DNA of 64,000 bases from Chamaecyparis obtusa (taxonomy: Eukaryota; Streptophyta; Pinopsida; Cupressales; Cupressaceae), in NCBI GenBank assembly GCA_027943335.1, contig BSBK01005649.1:1444001-1508000 (forward strand), read 5' to 3'. Every line of letters begins with the position of its first letter. Position 1 is the first letter of the stretch. A model generated the notes under the pieces. That model did not search any database and was not told where the DNA came from. It saw only the letters and a program-made list of their open reading frames with translations. Shown here piece after piece: positions 21,821-33,830 of this stretch. Made by a program: the position numbers and the translations under genes.

Positions 21821-22959
21821 GATGTGGTGTCAAAAATGACATTGCGTCAAAGGAAAGAAAACATACATGCCTCAGATGAAAAATGAGACCTAAAAGGCGC
21901 ACAGAAGAAAATTCAGTAGGAGAATGTGCCCCCTCAAAAAACTAGGCCAAAATAAAAATTTTGACCAATTTTCACGAAAAAAGGAGGGGAAAAGACTTTG
22001 CATGACTTGTTTGAAAAAATGGCAAAAAAGGAAGCAAAAAGAACCCTTTTTTAAAAAAGTTAAAAAGGGGCCCATAAAAGGATTCATTTTTACCACAAGG
22101 AAAGAGAGAAGAGGAGAGGAGAGAAGAAGGAAATGGTAAGGCGACGAGATAGATAGTAGCTGGATGAGAGAGTGTACTGGCGGGCAGCGGACATGGGGGA
22201 TCCGATGAGTTCGAAAACCAATCCATGTTTTTAATTTTGGCATAAGGTTTTACATTTTTTGAATGTGGGTTGGGAAAGTAGACTTAGAGGGGAAGGGTAT
22301 GGCGAAGATGCCAACAGGTGGCACAGAGTTGACTATACGTGGCCCCACCCGACTACGGATGACATGGAGCATCTTGTCAGAGGACAGGTGGCTCGTCATG
22401 CCCATGGACGACACAAAGCCTCTTGTCCATAAACGAGCATCTTTTCCTAGTCATGAGTGAGGCATAGCTGCCCACCTATGGGCGAGGCCGAGTTGACGAG
22501 TGGCTCCATTGCCAAGGGTGGGGAAGCCAAGGTGGGGCCAAACTACTTGTCCTTGGATGGGCGGCTCCACTCCCAAGGGGTGAGGAAGCCAGTGTGAGCC
22601 ACCCTGTCCTCCCAAGGCAGAATGGGGCCGAATGACAAATGAAAAAAAAAGGGAGTGGGAAACTAGGGAAGGGAAATCTTGTCCGTCGAGGGGGAGGGTG
22701 TGGATGAGGATTTTTGTTCATTGAGGGGGTTAGGACCAAGATGAGGATTGGGGTAGTGAATAGAACTGACAAGAATTGTGTCAAGTGAGTGGATGCAAGA
22801 GCCAGATTATTGGATTAGGTCAAAGGTGTGATGGCTGGACACGATGACATTACGAGAATAGTTGACCAATGTGGAGTGGGGACATGTGACACTATGCGGC
22901 CTACAACATGTGCGTGATTTGATGCACCTAAGAGTGCATAATGCACTCATGAAAACACT
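21821..22959. other. 3' untranslated region, no gene seen
   Basis: Purine-rich on plus, with runs such as GAGAAGAGGAGAGGAG. Frames on both strands are short and compositionally biased. No motif was recognised. Confidence 0.4.
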
Positions 22960-24960
22960 AATTTAGAGGTGGCACTCAGACACATAAAGTTTCCACTTAC
23001 CGACTGGAGAGGCAAATGTGATGCTACTGGATGTGTGGAGGGTTTTGCGAATAGTGATCATTGGAGAGATGCTTGAGTATCGGTTGGAGAGTGCAGAGTA
23101 GTTTTTGGAGGAGTGTTTCAGGCAACAAGTAGACTGACTACCTATTGATCACTAGTGGATATCATGGCGAGGGGGGATGGAGGCGGGATTTCCCTGACTA
23201 GCATTGTATTTATCCAGATTGGTAGGAGGGAGGTTGATGCTTCACCATTTCAAGCATGGTTTTTTGATTAGATGGGTGGATGTTGGATGAGGATGAAGGG
23301 ATAGAATACTACTAGGGGTATATGATCCTACATAGTTATAATATGATTTACATATTTGTACATACCACACCCAATGGATGATGGGACCAGGGGTGAAATT
23401 GCTTCTTATTTGGGCTTGGGATCACATCACAGTGGTTCAACCATTCTGAGGAGAGGGGAGACAACAATGATATGAGCCATTCACATGTTAGTACAAACCA
23501 CCATTGGCATATGGAAATGTGAGACCATTAGAGACCTAGTGGAGAATTCTGGATGAGCTATTATGGTTCAAGTGGATGTCATACAGAGGATGTGAGGCGT
23601 GGGGTTACTAGGATGAGAAAGCAGGTAGAGAGGATAGTGGCCTAGATGAAGAGTACCTAGGATATGTATATATACCTAGGATATGTGTATATAAACTATT
23701 GGTTGATTGGGAGGATGATATTATAGATAGCTAGGTATATACCATCATGAGTGTGCAAACAATTTGGCTTGAGGGAGGCTATGGTTCCATACAACTATCC
23801 ACATCCTATCATCTCTAGGGAGATTGGGTCGGTGTGGGGCATCGAAGTAGATCTTTGTAATTCTAGGAGAATTTGGAGAGGTATGCAACTAGTACCTTAG
23901 ATAGAAGCATAGAGACAAGTGGAAGATCTAGGGGTGATGACTGAGTACACAATATGGTGGGATAGGTAGAGGCCTACAAGGCTGATAGAGCTAGGAGTGG
24001 GAAAGGACAAAGAGTAGATAGATTTAGAGGATGGTGGGGAGGGAGACAAGGGGGATGAGGAGGATGACATGTATGAGGTAGAGGATAGACTAGTAACAGT
24101 GCCAATATTTAGGTGGGGAGCATAGAGGTGGGCTATAGAGCGAAGGGGAGGGATAGTGCAGAGACAAGTCATAGGGGGCTTCCTCATGCCTCGAGAGAAG
24201 TGTAGAGAGATAGAGAGGAGGTGACCCAAGGTTTACTAGCAAAGGATGAGGATATGGGGCTAGGAGGACCATGAGGAGATGAGAGACATGGGATCGGGAG
24301 CAGATAGTCATCTTTCAATTTAACGTGACATGATTAGAGGCAGTTGTGGTAGCAGGAAGGGATATATTAGACATGGTTTAGGTAGGAGGAAAAGAAAAGA
24401 GGGACATAGCAGACAGGGTTGAGGCTCAGAAAAAGAGCATGCAATGAGATTTATCCATATTGTAGGGTCAAGTGGACATAAGAGAGTTCACCATAAAAGA
24501 GACTAACATAGATACATAGATGACACTAGGGGAGGTAGCCCAATTATAGGGGAAAATAGAGGAGATGAAAAGATAGAAAGACAATCTCACTCGACAGATG
24601 ATAGAGGACAAGGATACATGACAGAGATGAACATAGACATACCAAGGGGACCATGAGAAATCAAGACAGGCATCGACTATAGAAGGTGCATGACAATTAC
24701 TAACAGCCAACATGGATGCTCAAAGAGATGTAGCGAGGGCAGGGAGAGAGGAAACCTATTATATGGCCCTCCATCACTAGGAGAAACCTCCAGAGAAAAG
24801 ACAACCACCTTATTCAGAGCGAGGGATATCAGAGAGGACCCAAAGCGGGTCATAAGGGTTAGTAGCCATGAGACCACTAAGAGATAAGGATACATGAGGT
24901 GACACTGCTAGAGGAGTAGGGGGACCAGCTACATGAGGTTCATAGGGGGAGGTCAGGAAA
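22960..24960 (+). pseudogene. plant mobile domain (PMD) protein relic, antisense within the Tat-type element
   Basis: From 22967 the plus strand reads RWHSDT, stop, SFHLPTGEANVMLLDVWRVL then IIGEMLEY. This matches the N-terminal signature I know for plant mobile domain proteins (ERW..THTFHLP.GE.TVTL.DV..LLGLP..G). Near 23415 it reads LWAWDHITVVQPF, the later PMD signature (LWAWERIP). Many in-frame stops follow, so it is a pseudogene; the right edge is approximate. It lies antisense between pol and the 3' LTR, as does the relic at 49920-51512 in a different element. PMD proteins occur both as plant nuclear factors and as transposon-carried ORFs; the transposon-borne reading is favoured here. 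Confidence 0.72.
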
Positions 24961-26540
24961 GTAGGGACATTTTCCCAAGGGCCAATATTTGATCCATTAG
25001 ATTATATAGGATACATACATTTTTGGGGGGATATTTGAGATGAGATGCATATGTATAGAAGCACTGAGGTGCCTGATGTATCATTTTATTGATGTACTAT
25101 GATGACATGATATATATATACATATATTTTTGTGGAGACATTTTATGAGTTTATCTGCTACATAGCTCTAGGTTATGTTATTGACATGTGTGATGTAGGA
25201 TGTGTGTGATTATGTGAAAGATATACTACATGATGTGCTAATCTGTTGATGATGCAGGTCCTATATGGAGTATGTAGTTTGTATATGTATATGATGAGAT
25301 AAATGCATATATGATGGTTATGATTAGATATATTTAACATGAAAATAATGTTTAATGATTAATGATTAATAAGATATATTTGACATCCAAGTAATGTCTA
25401 ATGATTAATGGTGCAATACTAACTAGGTAATGGAAGAGTCTGAATGCCAATGAATGTTATTAATGAACTTAAATGAATATTTAGGAACTAAATGTTAGTA
25501 ACAAAATGAATGTAGTTATGTGAGTGGAGTGCAACATGCTGAAAATATCTTTATTTTGTTGTTTTTTTATATCCAATATAACCAATAAGATCAACTTTCC
25601 ACTAAGGAAGGTGGAGGAAAAGGTGAATAAACAACACCCCTGTCTCAAACAAAAATGAAGAAAAGAAACTATGCAACTAAAATATAATGAAACTTGACTA
25701 TATGATTTAGTGGGATCACTTATGTTTATGTCAGAGACCACACCTTAGTTTGATGTTGCAACAAGAGGTATGCATCATGTGTTATAAAAGAAGAGATGGA
25801 ATTGTTCCTTTGCATGGACTAGACTCTCAAACACAATAGATAGCTTTAGGAATGTAGATGTAGATTTCATAGTCATGAAGAAACCAATGCCATATATTTA
25901 TTGGAGAGGTCTGGGCACACCCAAGTCTTTTAAGGGGCGTAAGTGTGCTAACTTGTTGCCCCTAATAAGATATGTATAATCATAAATTAGAAACGAACAA
26001 GAATTCTCTTAAATTATCAAAAGACATATCATACCGAAAATGACACATGCATCAAATTTCACAATTCACAATATACCAAGATATAAAAGATCGAGGCAAT
26101 CATGGGTAGGCTCCATTGACACAAAAAGATAAAATCAAGAAAGAAGGCCTCATGACCAAGCAATCATTTGGTCCATAGTTCTTTCCATGAATGGGATATG
26201 ATTGATGGATTTGATTTTAGATGAATGAGGAAGGATGCATCCTGCAGGGAAAAGATTGATTGACTGATAAAGATGGATATTCACCGGCAATAGATGTGAA
26301 AGGAACAATAACCCAGGGATTTGATCTTGATGTTGATTTTGATAAGAACTTTTGTGGTCACTTTATCTAGGAGAAGCTCAATGTGATGGAGTTAAGCTCA
26401 ACGTGATGGGGATTGCGATGCGGGGAACAAGGACCAAAAATTGGACTAGGACTAGGATGAGGATGAATATGTACAGTGGGAGAGAGAAGACAATGGATCC
26501 AAATATGCTACCATAGTGCCTAAAATACGTTTTCACTATG
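24961..26540. other. 3' untranslated region of Tat-type element, no gene seen
   Basis: AT-rich with ATATATAT and GATGATGTG-like words. An 86-codon minus-strand frame (25481-25741) has no recognisable motif. Nothing else supportable was found. Confidence 0.4.
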
Positions 26541-26545
26541 ATGCT

Positions 26546-26660
26546 TGCCCAGAGTGCTTGTTTGTCAAGTTTTCATTGTTGGATGATTTATTTATCTCCC
26601 TTTTTTTTCTTTTTTTTTTGGCAAGGTGCCTGTTTACCAAGTTTTCACCAAGACAATGAT
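26546..26660. repeat. two copies of the GTGCCTGTTTACCAAGTTTTCACC motif (split here)
   Basis: One degenerate copy (about 26546-26582) and one better copy (about 26618-26655, GGCAAGGTGCCTGTTTACC then AAGTTTTCACCAAGAC) lie just beyond the pol end. Equivalent copies occur at 52897-53090 and 57789-57974 in the same position of the two other Tat-type elements. Confidence 0.7.
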
Positions 26661-26889
26661 TTTTTTAGGAACTTTTTCTGTTGTTTAGGATTTTTATTTT
26701 TTTCATATTTGTAGGATTTTTTTAGGATCATATGTATTATTTTTGAAATTTTCTAACTTTCTGATTTTTAGGAGTTGTTCAGGGTCTTTTTCTAATTTTG
26801 AGGATTTTTTGCTGAATAAACATTGTACAGGAACTGAATGCTGGCCTATGCATAAAAGTGATTTAGATGAAAAATATTTATAAGAGTAG

Positions 26890-28190
26890 GGAGAAGATCT
26901 CCCTCAAGGGTGGCTATGTAATATGCCCCAGAACAGAACTTGGCAGTAACAACAAATGGACCCAACCAATTGGGTTTGAATTATCCTTTCTTTTCCTAGC
27001 TCTAGAGATTCTTCGTGTTGTGTTGTAGGACCAAATCACAAACCTCAAACTTGCGAGGTTTGATCTTCTTTTTGAACTATAAGTGTAAACTAGTTTGATA
27101 CACATGAAGGTGTTTGAGGGCATTGATGTGTCTCTGATAGAGGAGTTGTAGCTCTTGCAAGTGGGAAACTTTGTATTCTTCTTCAAACATTAGGTTCTTG
27201 AGAGAAATCCTGAGGGAAGGGAGCTCAATTTCAATGGGAAGGACAACTTCAGAACTATAGACAAGGGAAAATATAGTGGCACCATTGGGAGTATGGATGG
27301 AGGTGTGGTAGGACTAGAGGGTAGGATTGAGTTACAGGTGCCAATCACAACCAACTTCATTGACAGTTTTCTTGAGAATTTTCAATATGGTCTTATTCGT
27401 AGCCTCAGGTTGACCATTTCCCTATGAGAAGTATTTAGATGAGCAATGTTGGGTAATACCAAATTTATTACAGAGTTTTGTGACATATTTATTCTAAAAG
27501 GGTGATCCATTATTAGTATTGAGGTCTTTTGGGATGTAATCGTAACAAATGATATAGTTTAGAATGAGCTTGGAAATTTGTTTACCAGTAGTGTAGGTGA
27601 GGGGGATTTCTTTAACCCATTTGGTAAAGTACTTGGTGGCATCTAGGGTATACTTGTGGCCACTAGAAGAGTTAGGGAATATATGGCCCACAAGGTCAAA
27701 TCCCTAGTGGGAGAAAGGCCAAGGTGTGATGGTGGGTTGGAGGGATTGAGTGGGGGAGTGTATCAAATTACCATGCTTCTGATAAGGAACACATTTCTTT
27801 ACATAGTGATAAGCATCATGCTGCATTGTCAGCCAATAGTATCCAGTGCGTAGAAATTTCTTTGCTAAGGTGAGGCCACTAGAATGGGATCCATAGATTC
27901 CTTGATGTATCTCTTCCAAGGTTGTTTGTGCTTCCTCTAAATTCAGACATTGAAGAAGAGTTCCATCAAAACATTTTCAAAATAGGGTGTCTCCAAGGAT
28001 TGTGTAATGAGATGTATGACAGATGAAGGTTTTATGTCGGTTAGGTGTAAGGGTAAGGGGAATGATTTTATCATGAAGGTAGGAAAGGATTTCTTGGTAC
28101 CATGGTGATTTAGGACCAAAAATTTCACACACCATCTCAGAATCCATCTGGTCATAGGCAGGGGCCATAATATTCTTGACAAGAAATTTG
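26890..28190 (-). pseudogene. Tat-type integrase and pol C-terminus, decayed
   Basis: Minus-strand fragments in order: HHCC region (EIHQGIYGSHSSGLTLAKKF, then KKCVPYQKHGN where the first C...C pair has lost a Cys), catalytic core (GFDLVGHIFPNSSSGHKY; YFTKWVKEIPL; LNTNNGSPF where TDNGK is usual, so the second catalytic Asp is Asn), and a C-terminal segment ending near NPIGWVHLL. Several stops and frame changes. It matches the intact integrase of the element at 58156-64000 throughout. Confidence 0.88.
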
Positions 28191-29230
28191 CATCATGTAC
28201 TTGTCTCTGGCATAGATATTAAGGAAGCAATGCTAGCCATAACATCAATTGCTTTATTGTTTTCTCTAGGGATTTTCTAGAAAATGATGCTTGAGATCCT
28301 CGACCATACGACAATAAGGAATAAAATTATCATCCTTTGTGTGAAACTCATCAATTACTTTCTTGATAACCAATTGGGAGTCACCAAAAACAAGAAAACT
28401 TGTGATCTTCCATCTGACAGCTTAGTGAAGCCCTGTGACCAAGGCCTTGTATTCTGCTATGTTATTGGTACATGAAAACGTCAATTTATATGATTTAGGA
28501 ATAAAATCCCATTGCAGTGTAATAAACAGAATACCTACCCCCGATCCTTTCTGAGTGAACGATCCATCAAAGTAGAGATTCCACTGAATGTTAGAGGTGA
28601 TAGTCATGATGGTTTCACCTAGGAAATTAGTGATAATAGGATGATCTCTTGGAATGGATCTTCTGCAAGTTGAGCTATGATTTCTATCCCTTTTATTTCC
28701 TTTCAATTTGTGTACACAATATCAAATTCACTGATTATCATGACCCATTTTGTTGTGCAGCCTATCAAAGAGGCTTTAGATAACAAATACTTGAGTGGGT
28801 CAATATTTTCTATTAATTGTCCCTTATGATTGAGCATGCAATGACATAGCTTCTATGTGAAAAAGACTACATCTAGGAAAGCTCTCTCAATAGTCGTATA
28901 GTTGAGCTCATAACCCACTAAAGTTAAACTGAGGTAGTAGATGGAACACTCCTTTCCATTGTCATCTAGATGTGTTATAAGAGAACCCAGTGCTACAATA
29001 GTTGCTAAAATTGAGAGGCTCAAAGGATGACCTAAAATAGGTAGGATCAACACTGGTGGATTAGCTAGGTATTCCTTGAGTTGTTCAAAGGCCTTTTGAC
29101 ATAAGAAATCCCAAATGAATTTGATATCCTTTCTTAGCAAGTGGGAGAAAGTATGCACTTTGTCTCCAATTATGACAAAAATATTTGAATGGACTAAAGT
29201 CTACCTTGCAAGCTCCGCAGCTGTTTCTGA
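28191..29230 (-). pseudogene. dual RNase H region, decayed
   Basis: Two RNase H-like parts are seen. Next to RT (28853-29158) is the ordinary Ty3 RNase H (QKAFEQLKEYLANPPVL, CSIYYLSLTLVGYELNY). Further downstream (28422-28706) is the archaeal-type copy, with LYFDGSFTQKGSGVGIL and CTNNIAEYKALVTG. The second domain is the mark of the Tat branch. Stops separate the parts. Confidence 0.88.
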
Positions 29231-29990
29231 GTCTTAGGAGGTGGCATCTTCAAGATGACTTTCAGCTTCTTAGGGTCTACTTCTATTCCTCTATGAGAAA
29301 TGATGTAGCCTAACAACTTTCTTGATTACACACCAAAGACATAATTCTTGGGATTTAGCCAAACCTTGTACTTCTCCATTCTATCAAATATTATGGTAAG
29401 GATAGCAATATGTGATTCTCATGTCTTGGATTTTCCTAGGATATCATCTACATTGTCTTCCATAATTACATGAAGGAGATCATGGAAGATAGTTGTCATG
29501 GCTCTTTGATAGGTGGCACCTACATTTTTAAGACCGAAGGGAATGACCTGGTAATAGAATGTACCCCAAGGTGTGGTGAATGTAGTTTTGTGTTGGTCCT
29601 CTACTGCTATATGAATCTGATTGTATCTAGAAAATCTATCCATGAGGGACATAATCTCATACCCAATCATTAAATCCACTATGATGTCAATATTAGGAAG
29701 TGGAAAATCATCCTTAGGAAAAGTGAGTTTGAGATCTTTGAAATCAGTAAAGATTCGGATGCCCCAAGAGGGTTTACCTATTGATACAATGTTGGAGACC
29801 CACTCAGGATAATCTATACATCTGATGAATTATGCTTTGAGGGTCTTTTTTACTTCAGCTTTGACGAAGAGTACCACTTGTGGATGCATCTTGCATAATT
29901 TTTGCTTAACATGTTTGATTTTTAGATCAACAGCCTGATGATATACAACTAGATCAATATCTAGCCCAGGCATATGTTTGTAAGTCCATG
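29231..29990 (-). pseudogene. Tat-type reverse transcriptase, active site altered
   Basis: Motifs in order on the minus strand: FTDFKDLKLTFPKDDFPLP, SLMDRFSRYNQIHIAVEDQ, FTTPWGTFYYQVIPFGLKN, ATYQRAMTTIFHDL and NVDDILGKS. The Y of YVDD is Asn. In the intact relative at 60766-60777 it is YVDD. Stops at 29419 and in the stretch just before the FTDF motif break the frame. Not functional. Confidence 0.9.
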
Positions 29991-31337
29991 CAAAGTTGAT
30001 TTTTTCCTTCTTATAAAATGTAGTTATGGATTCTTTTTCTTTCTCATTGAGGGAAGCTACAATGTATGTGATCTTTGGATCTTCTTTAGTACCAAGATTG
30101 ACTGCTATAGTGTCTTCTCTGAGAATATAAGATTTTCCAGACAACAATGACATAAAATGAAATTCAACTTCCCCCTCCTCTAGCACCTCAGAAAGGTTTT
30201 CACTAGAGGACATGTCCTTTATTTTTTCTTTTTCTTTATCCAAGGGTGCCTCAGAAAGTTTTTCACCCAAGGATGTTTTATCATTTTTTGGATTTATATC
30301 TCCTTCTTCATTTTTCCAACTAAGGGATTTGACTTGGATACCGAAGTAGGCATGCTCATTATAATGGATCTGATGCGTATTGTCTTGGAGATTCTTTTGT
30401 CCAAAAAGTGCTAGAATTGCCTCACCTGAATTGCATACATCTAAGGTAGGTGGTGAATCTTGTTGGTCCCAATCAATTAACTCAAGTTTGGTAAGGGGAA
30501 GATTAAGTGAGGAAAGGTTAGATTGGGTGATATGGAGGATATGAGTGTCAAGATCATCTTCAATGCATTGGAAAGGGACTTTTAAGAACTCTTCATCAGT
30601 GTTTGAATCAGATTCATTTACACAATAGTTCTTGGTGAAGGTTATCTTAGTCTCTATGGAATCCAATCCTATTCTATGAGGATACCTAGTTGCTTTGATG
30701 AGAGTTTTCCTTCCAATTTATTTTTCTCCAAGGCTACTACCATGATATCCCATGCTTTCAACAATAGGAGTGGCCTTAACATATTTCCCATTATGGATAT
30801 CCATAGGTTTATTTTCTTCATCATCAAATAGGTTGGATAGGACATTATGCTCCATGTATTCATCTGAAAGGGATCCCCAATGTTCAAATGTAATCTTCTT
30901 GCATTTCATGGTTTCCTTCTCTCCCTTAGGGAAGATTTGTGAAGGTTTACCATAATACTTGGGGGAGAGGGGAAGTTGACCAATACACATGGAATTTGAG
31001 AGTTTATACTCCCCCATACCTTGATCTATGAATCAAGCCTTCTTTACAAACTTAGTAACCTTTTCCTTTCCTTTAGACTGGTTAGATGTCTTATCTTCAA
31101 AAGAAATGGACTGAACAAGAGTTTATTATTCAACAGGATAGACATACTCGTTCAACAGACAATAATTTTATTGCTTACCTTCTAGCCTCTTGCAATACTG
31201 GAAGAGTTCATGGTCTCTGGGGATTGTTATTTCAGCCCCTTTGTGTGGGAACTTTAAACATTGATGAGACATTGATGGGACACTTGAGATAGCATGTATC
31301 CATGGTCTACCCAAAAGAATATTATAGGGTAGATCTA
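29991..31337 (-). pseudogene. linker with G-patch remnant and post-protease segment
   Basis: Just after the solo LTR the frame resumes with PYNILLGRPWIHAISSVPSM (31337 downward), the segment following the protease. Around 30720-30790 VESMGYHGSSLGEK is a G-patch remnant (glycines spaced as in MGYKGRGPLG of the intact copy at about 62350-62430). An acidic Asp/Glu/Ser-rich linker (29830-30666, 278 codons open) leads to the RT. Confidence 0.82.
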
Positions 31338-31342
31338 GATCA

Positions 31343-33361
31343 TGTAATGCCCACCTTAGTACCTTTATATTTTAGACTGACAGGATTATTATTTTGTTAC
31401 TTTGGATTATATGGTTGGACTATTTCATTTTATGATGGGACATTTGAGCTTATATATATTTGGTTAATAGAATTAATTATGGAGATAATAAATTATTTGG
31501 CATAAAATGATGTATATATGTGTACGAAAATACTATTTGTGAAATGCTTCATACTTGATTTATATATTTATGTTTATGATGGATCTAACCCTACTAATCC
31601 CACTATGTTTTGATGGTCATGCTATTTGATGTGAGTGTAGGATGAGGAGAGGCAATCATAGTTACTCCTATGGGAGATCCACATGATGTCACATTCTCCC
31701 TTCTTGTTTGTCATTGTTTGTGCATATATATATATATATCTGTGTGTGTGTGCACATGACCGTACCATGTGATTCAGGTACCAGGATGCTCATATATATC
31801 TCTGGAATTTTTTTGAGACAGTGTCATATGAGCATCCTAGAATCTCATTTGAGTTTGTACTATTACCCATATGAGCATTGGTGGATTTCCATATGGGCAC
31901 ACATGGATTTTTCGTATGGGGTTTTAGAGGGTCCTAAGGACTCAATTTGGTCATATTTTGGGCTTGTGAGTTCTATAACATGTTTCCTATGCATGGGCTA
32001 CAAATTTTATCACTTTTGCATGCCCATCTCTTGCTTTGTTGGTGTTATAATGTGTTATTTATGATGCTTCCATACTTGGCATATCCTTATGTTCATATAA
32101 TGAGGCTAGGACTCATCCCGAGAGCCTGAGAGCACAAGAGGGTTCCCTAGACCTACAAATTGAACCATTTGAAATGCATCTTGGTTTCTTTGGCTTGTGT
32201 GTGGATAGGGGACTAGGTACCCTAGGTTAGTGGCTCACCATAGGTGTTGGGACCTAATGTGGTTTCCAGATGATCCTATGGGTGAGCTGGTAACAAGTGA
32301 TAACATTAATAATGAACTTGGGATAGGGAGGTTTCAAAAGATAATGAAAGACACATAATATAAGTCCACATAGACCTATTAGAGTACCAGGACCATAGGT
32401 AAATGCCATGGTGGATCCTTATTCAGAAAGGGGGGAATGGGGCTACATGGTTGTCAAGGTGGATCCCAATGTACAGGTTGTGTGATGACAGTCACCTAGA
32501 TGGTATGCTAGAAACCTAACCTTTGTGTATGGTATGATGATATCTTGCTATGTCTTTTCTTTTTCTTTCAGGTTATTTTTTTGTAAAGCCTTAGGTTGCT
32601 TTAGGCCTTGTGAGTATCTTGGTTCTATCTCCTAGCACCAGGGGTGGAACTTCTTTAGTTTTACATGATTGGGTGGCAAATATCTTTCGAGGTACTATTC
32701 ATGGTTCATGGCTTGTATGTGTTTCAGATTTCATGCAATGCTAAATATTTCTCAATTTGTATAATGTATTATTGTAATGAGAGATGTAAAGATCTCCTTG
32801 TTAGCCTTTGGGCCATTCAATGTAATTATAAATGTAATTGTATTTATTATTGGTAAATTGAAAGAATAAAGTAATGTAATCAGGGAGGGATAGTTTTAGG
32901 GGTTTTTAAAGGGATGTTATTTGAAGATTCAAAAGTGGTAGTGAAAAGTGTAATCTTGTAATAATTCTTTTATCTCTCCTATGTTGGAATAAAAAGAAAT
33001 GTCTCAAATATAAAGTTTTAATTGCAATTGTAATAAGGTAGTTATTCAATGAGTAGGCAAAAGGAATGAAGATGAGATAGGAAGTAGAAGATATATTTGT
33101 GAATGAAAGATTATGTTCTTCCCTTTCTCTTATATTCTAAAATGCAAAGTAAAGGAAAAAGGAAATGAAATTCAATTAGATTAGTAATGAAATGTAATGC
33201 TTTTATATTGGTAAATGAATTCAATAAGAGAACCTTTAAGGAATATTCTTGGTGGATGTTAATAATGAAATGTTCTTTGTGAATGTTAAAAAAAATTTGT
33301 TAGTTGTAATTTTAGGTTAAAAGACTTGATTCCTTATGGGTTCCCTAGTGGGGACATTACA
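31343..33361 (+). mobile_element. solo LTR (2019 bp) inserted in a protease ORF
   Basis: It starts TGTAATGCCCACC and ends GTGGGGACATTACA, with a perfect 5-bp target duplication GATCA (31338-31342, 33362-33366). There is no internal coding. The interrupted protease reads correctly across the two sides once it is removed. It contains TATATATA and TGTGTGTGTG runs near 31720-31755. It shares an internal block (around 32630-32690) and terminal style with the long solo LTR at 3706-14924, so both likely come from one family. Confidence 0.95.
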
Positions 33362-33830
33362 GATCAAGAAATTGATAGACTATTTCAATAAGGTTTGGGC
33401 CCACTTGTAAGGGGAGTGCAATGAGACCTTTACTCAACCTTTCTCTATCATCATGTTCTTTTATTGTGATTCTCTTATTTACATCAATAAGGTCCTCAGA
33501 AAGACCGATGTCGTGGATCATACCTAAAGTGCACAAATTCAGACTAGATCCATTGTCTTTGAGGACTCTTTTGATTTGTGTATTGTAGATGGTGACTTAG
33601 ATATCCAGGGTGTTATTATGGTGAGGATTAGGACCTTGTAAATCCTTGTCAGTAAACACTAGGTATTTTTGGGTGGGAAAAGTTTCCATCATTTCTTGAA
33701 AGTGGGATGCATTGATATTTTCTGGAACATGGGACTCGGTCAGGGTGTTCTCAAGGACCTCTTTGTGGATAGGGGATGTATGTAGAAGCTCTAAGATGTT
33801 TATTTTTGTAGGAGTCTTCTTCAACTAGGA
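33362..33830 (-). pseudogene. Tat-type protease, cut by a solo LTR
   Basis: Minus strand: KINILELLHTSPIHKEVLENT (a segment also conserved in the intact copy), then RVLKDNGSSLNLCTLGMIHD with the active-site form DNGS, then PLQVGPNLIE. The frame stops at the GATCA junction and continues at 31337 as LPYNILLGRPW. An in-frame stop lies between the two segments near 33597. Confidence 0.85.

Noticed and set aside
21890..22243. 117-codon minus frame with hydrophobic C-terminus
   Set aside because: Arises from purine-rich low-complexity DNA and has no recognisable domain.
26908..26925. TGTAATATGCCCC as a possible LTR start
   Set aside because: It lies in the continuous pol C-terminal homology with no TG...CA partner or target duplication.
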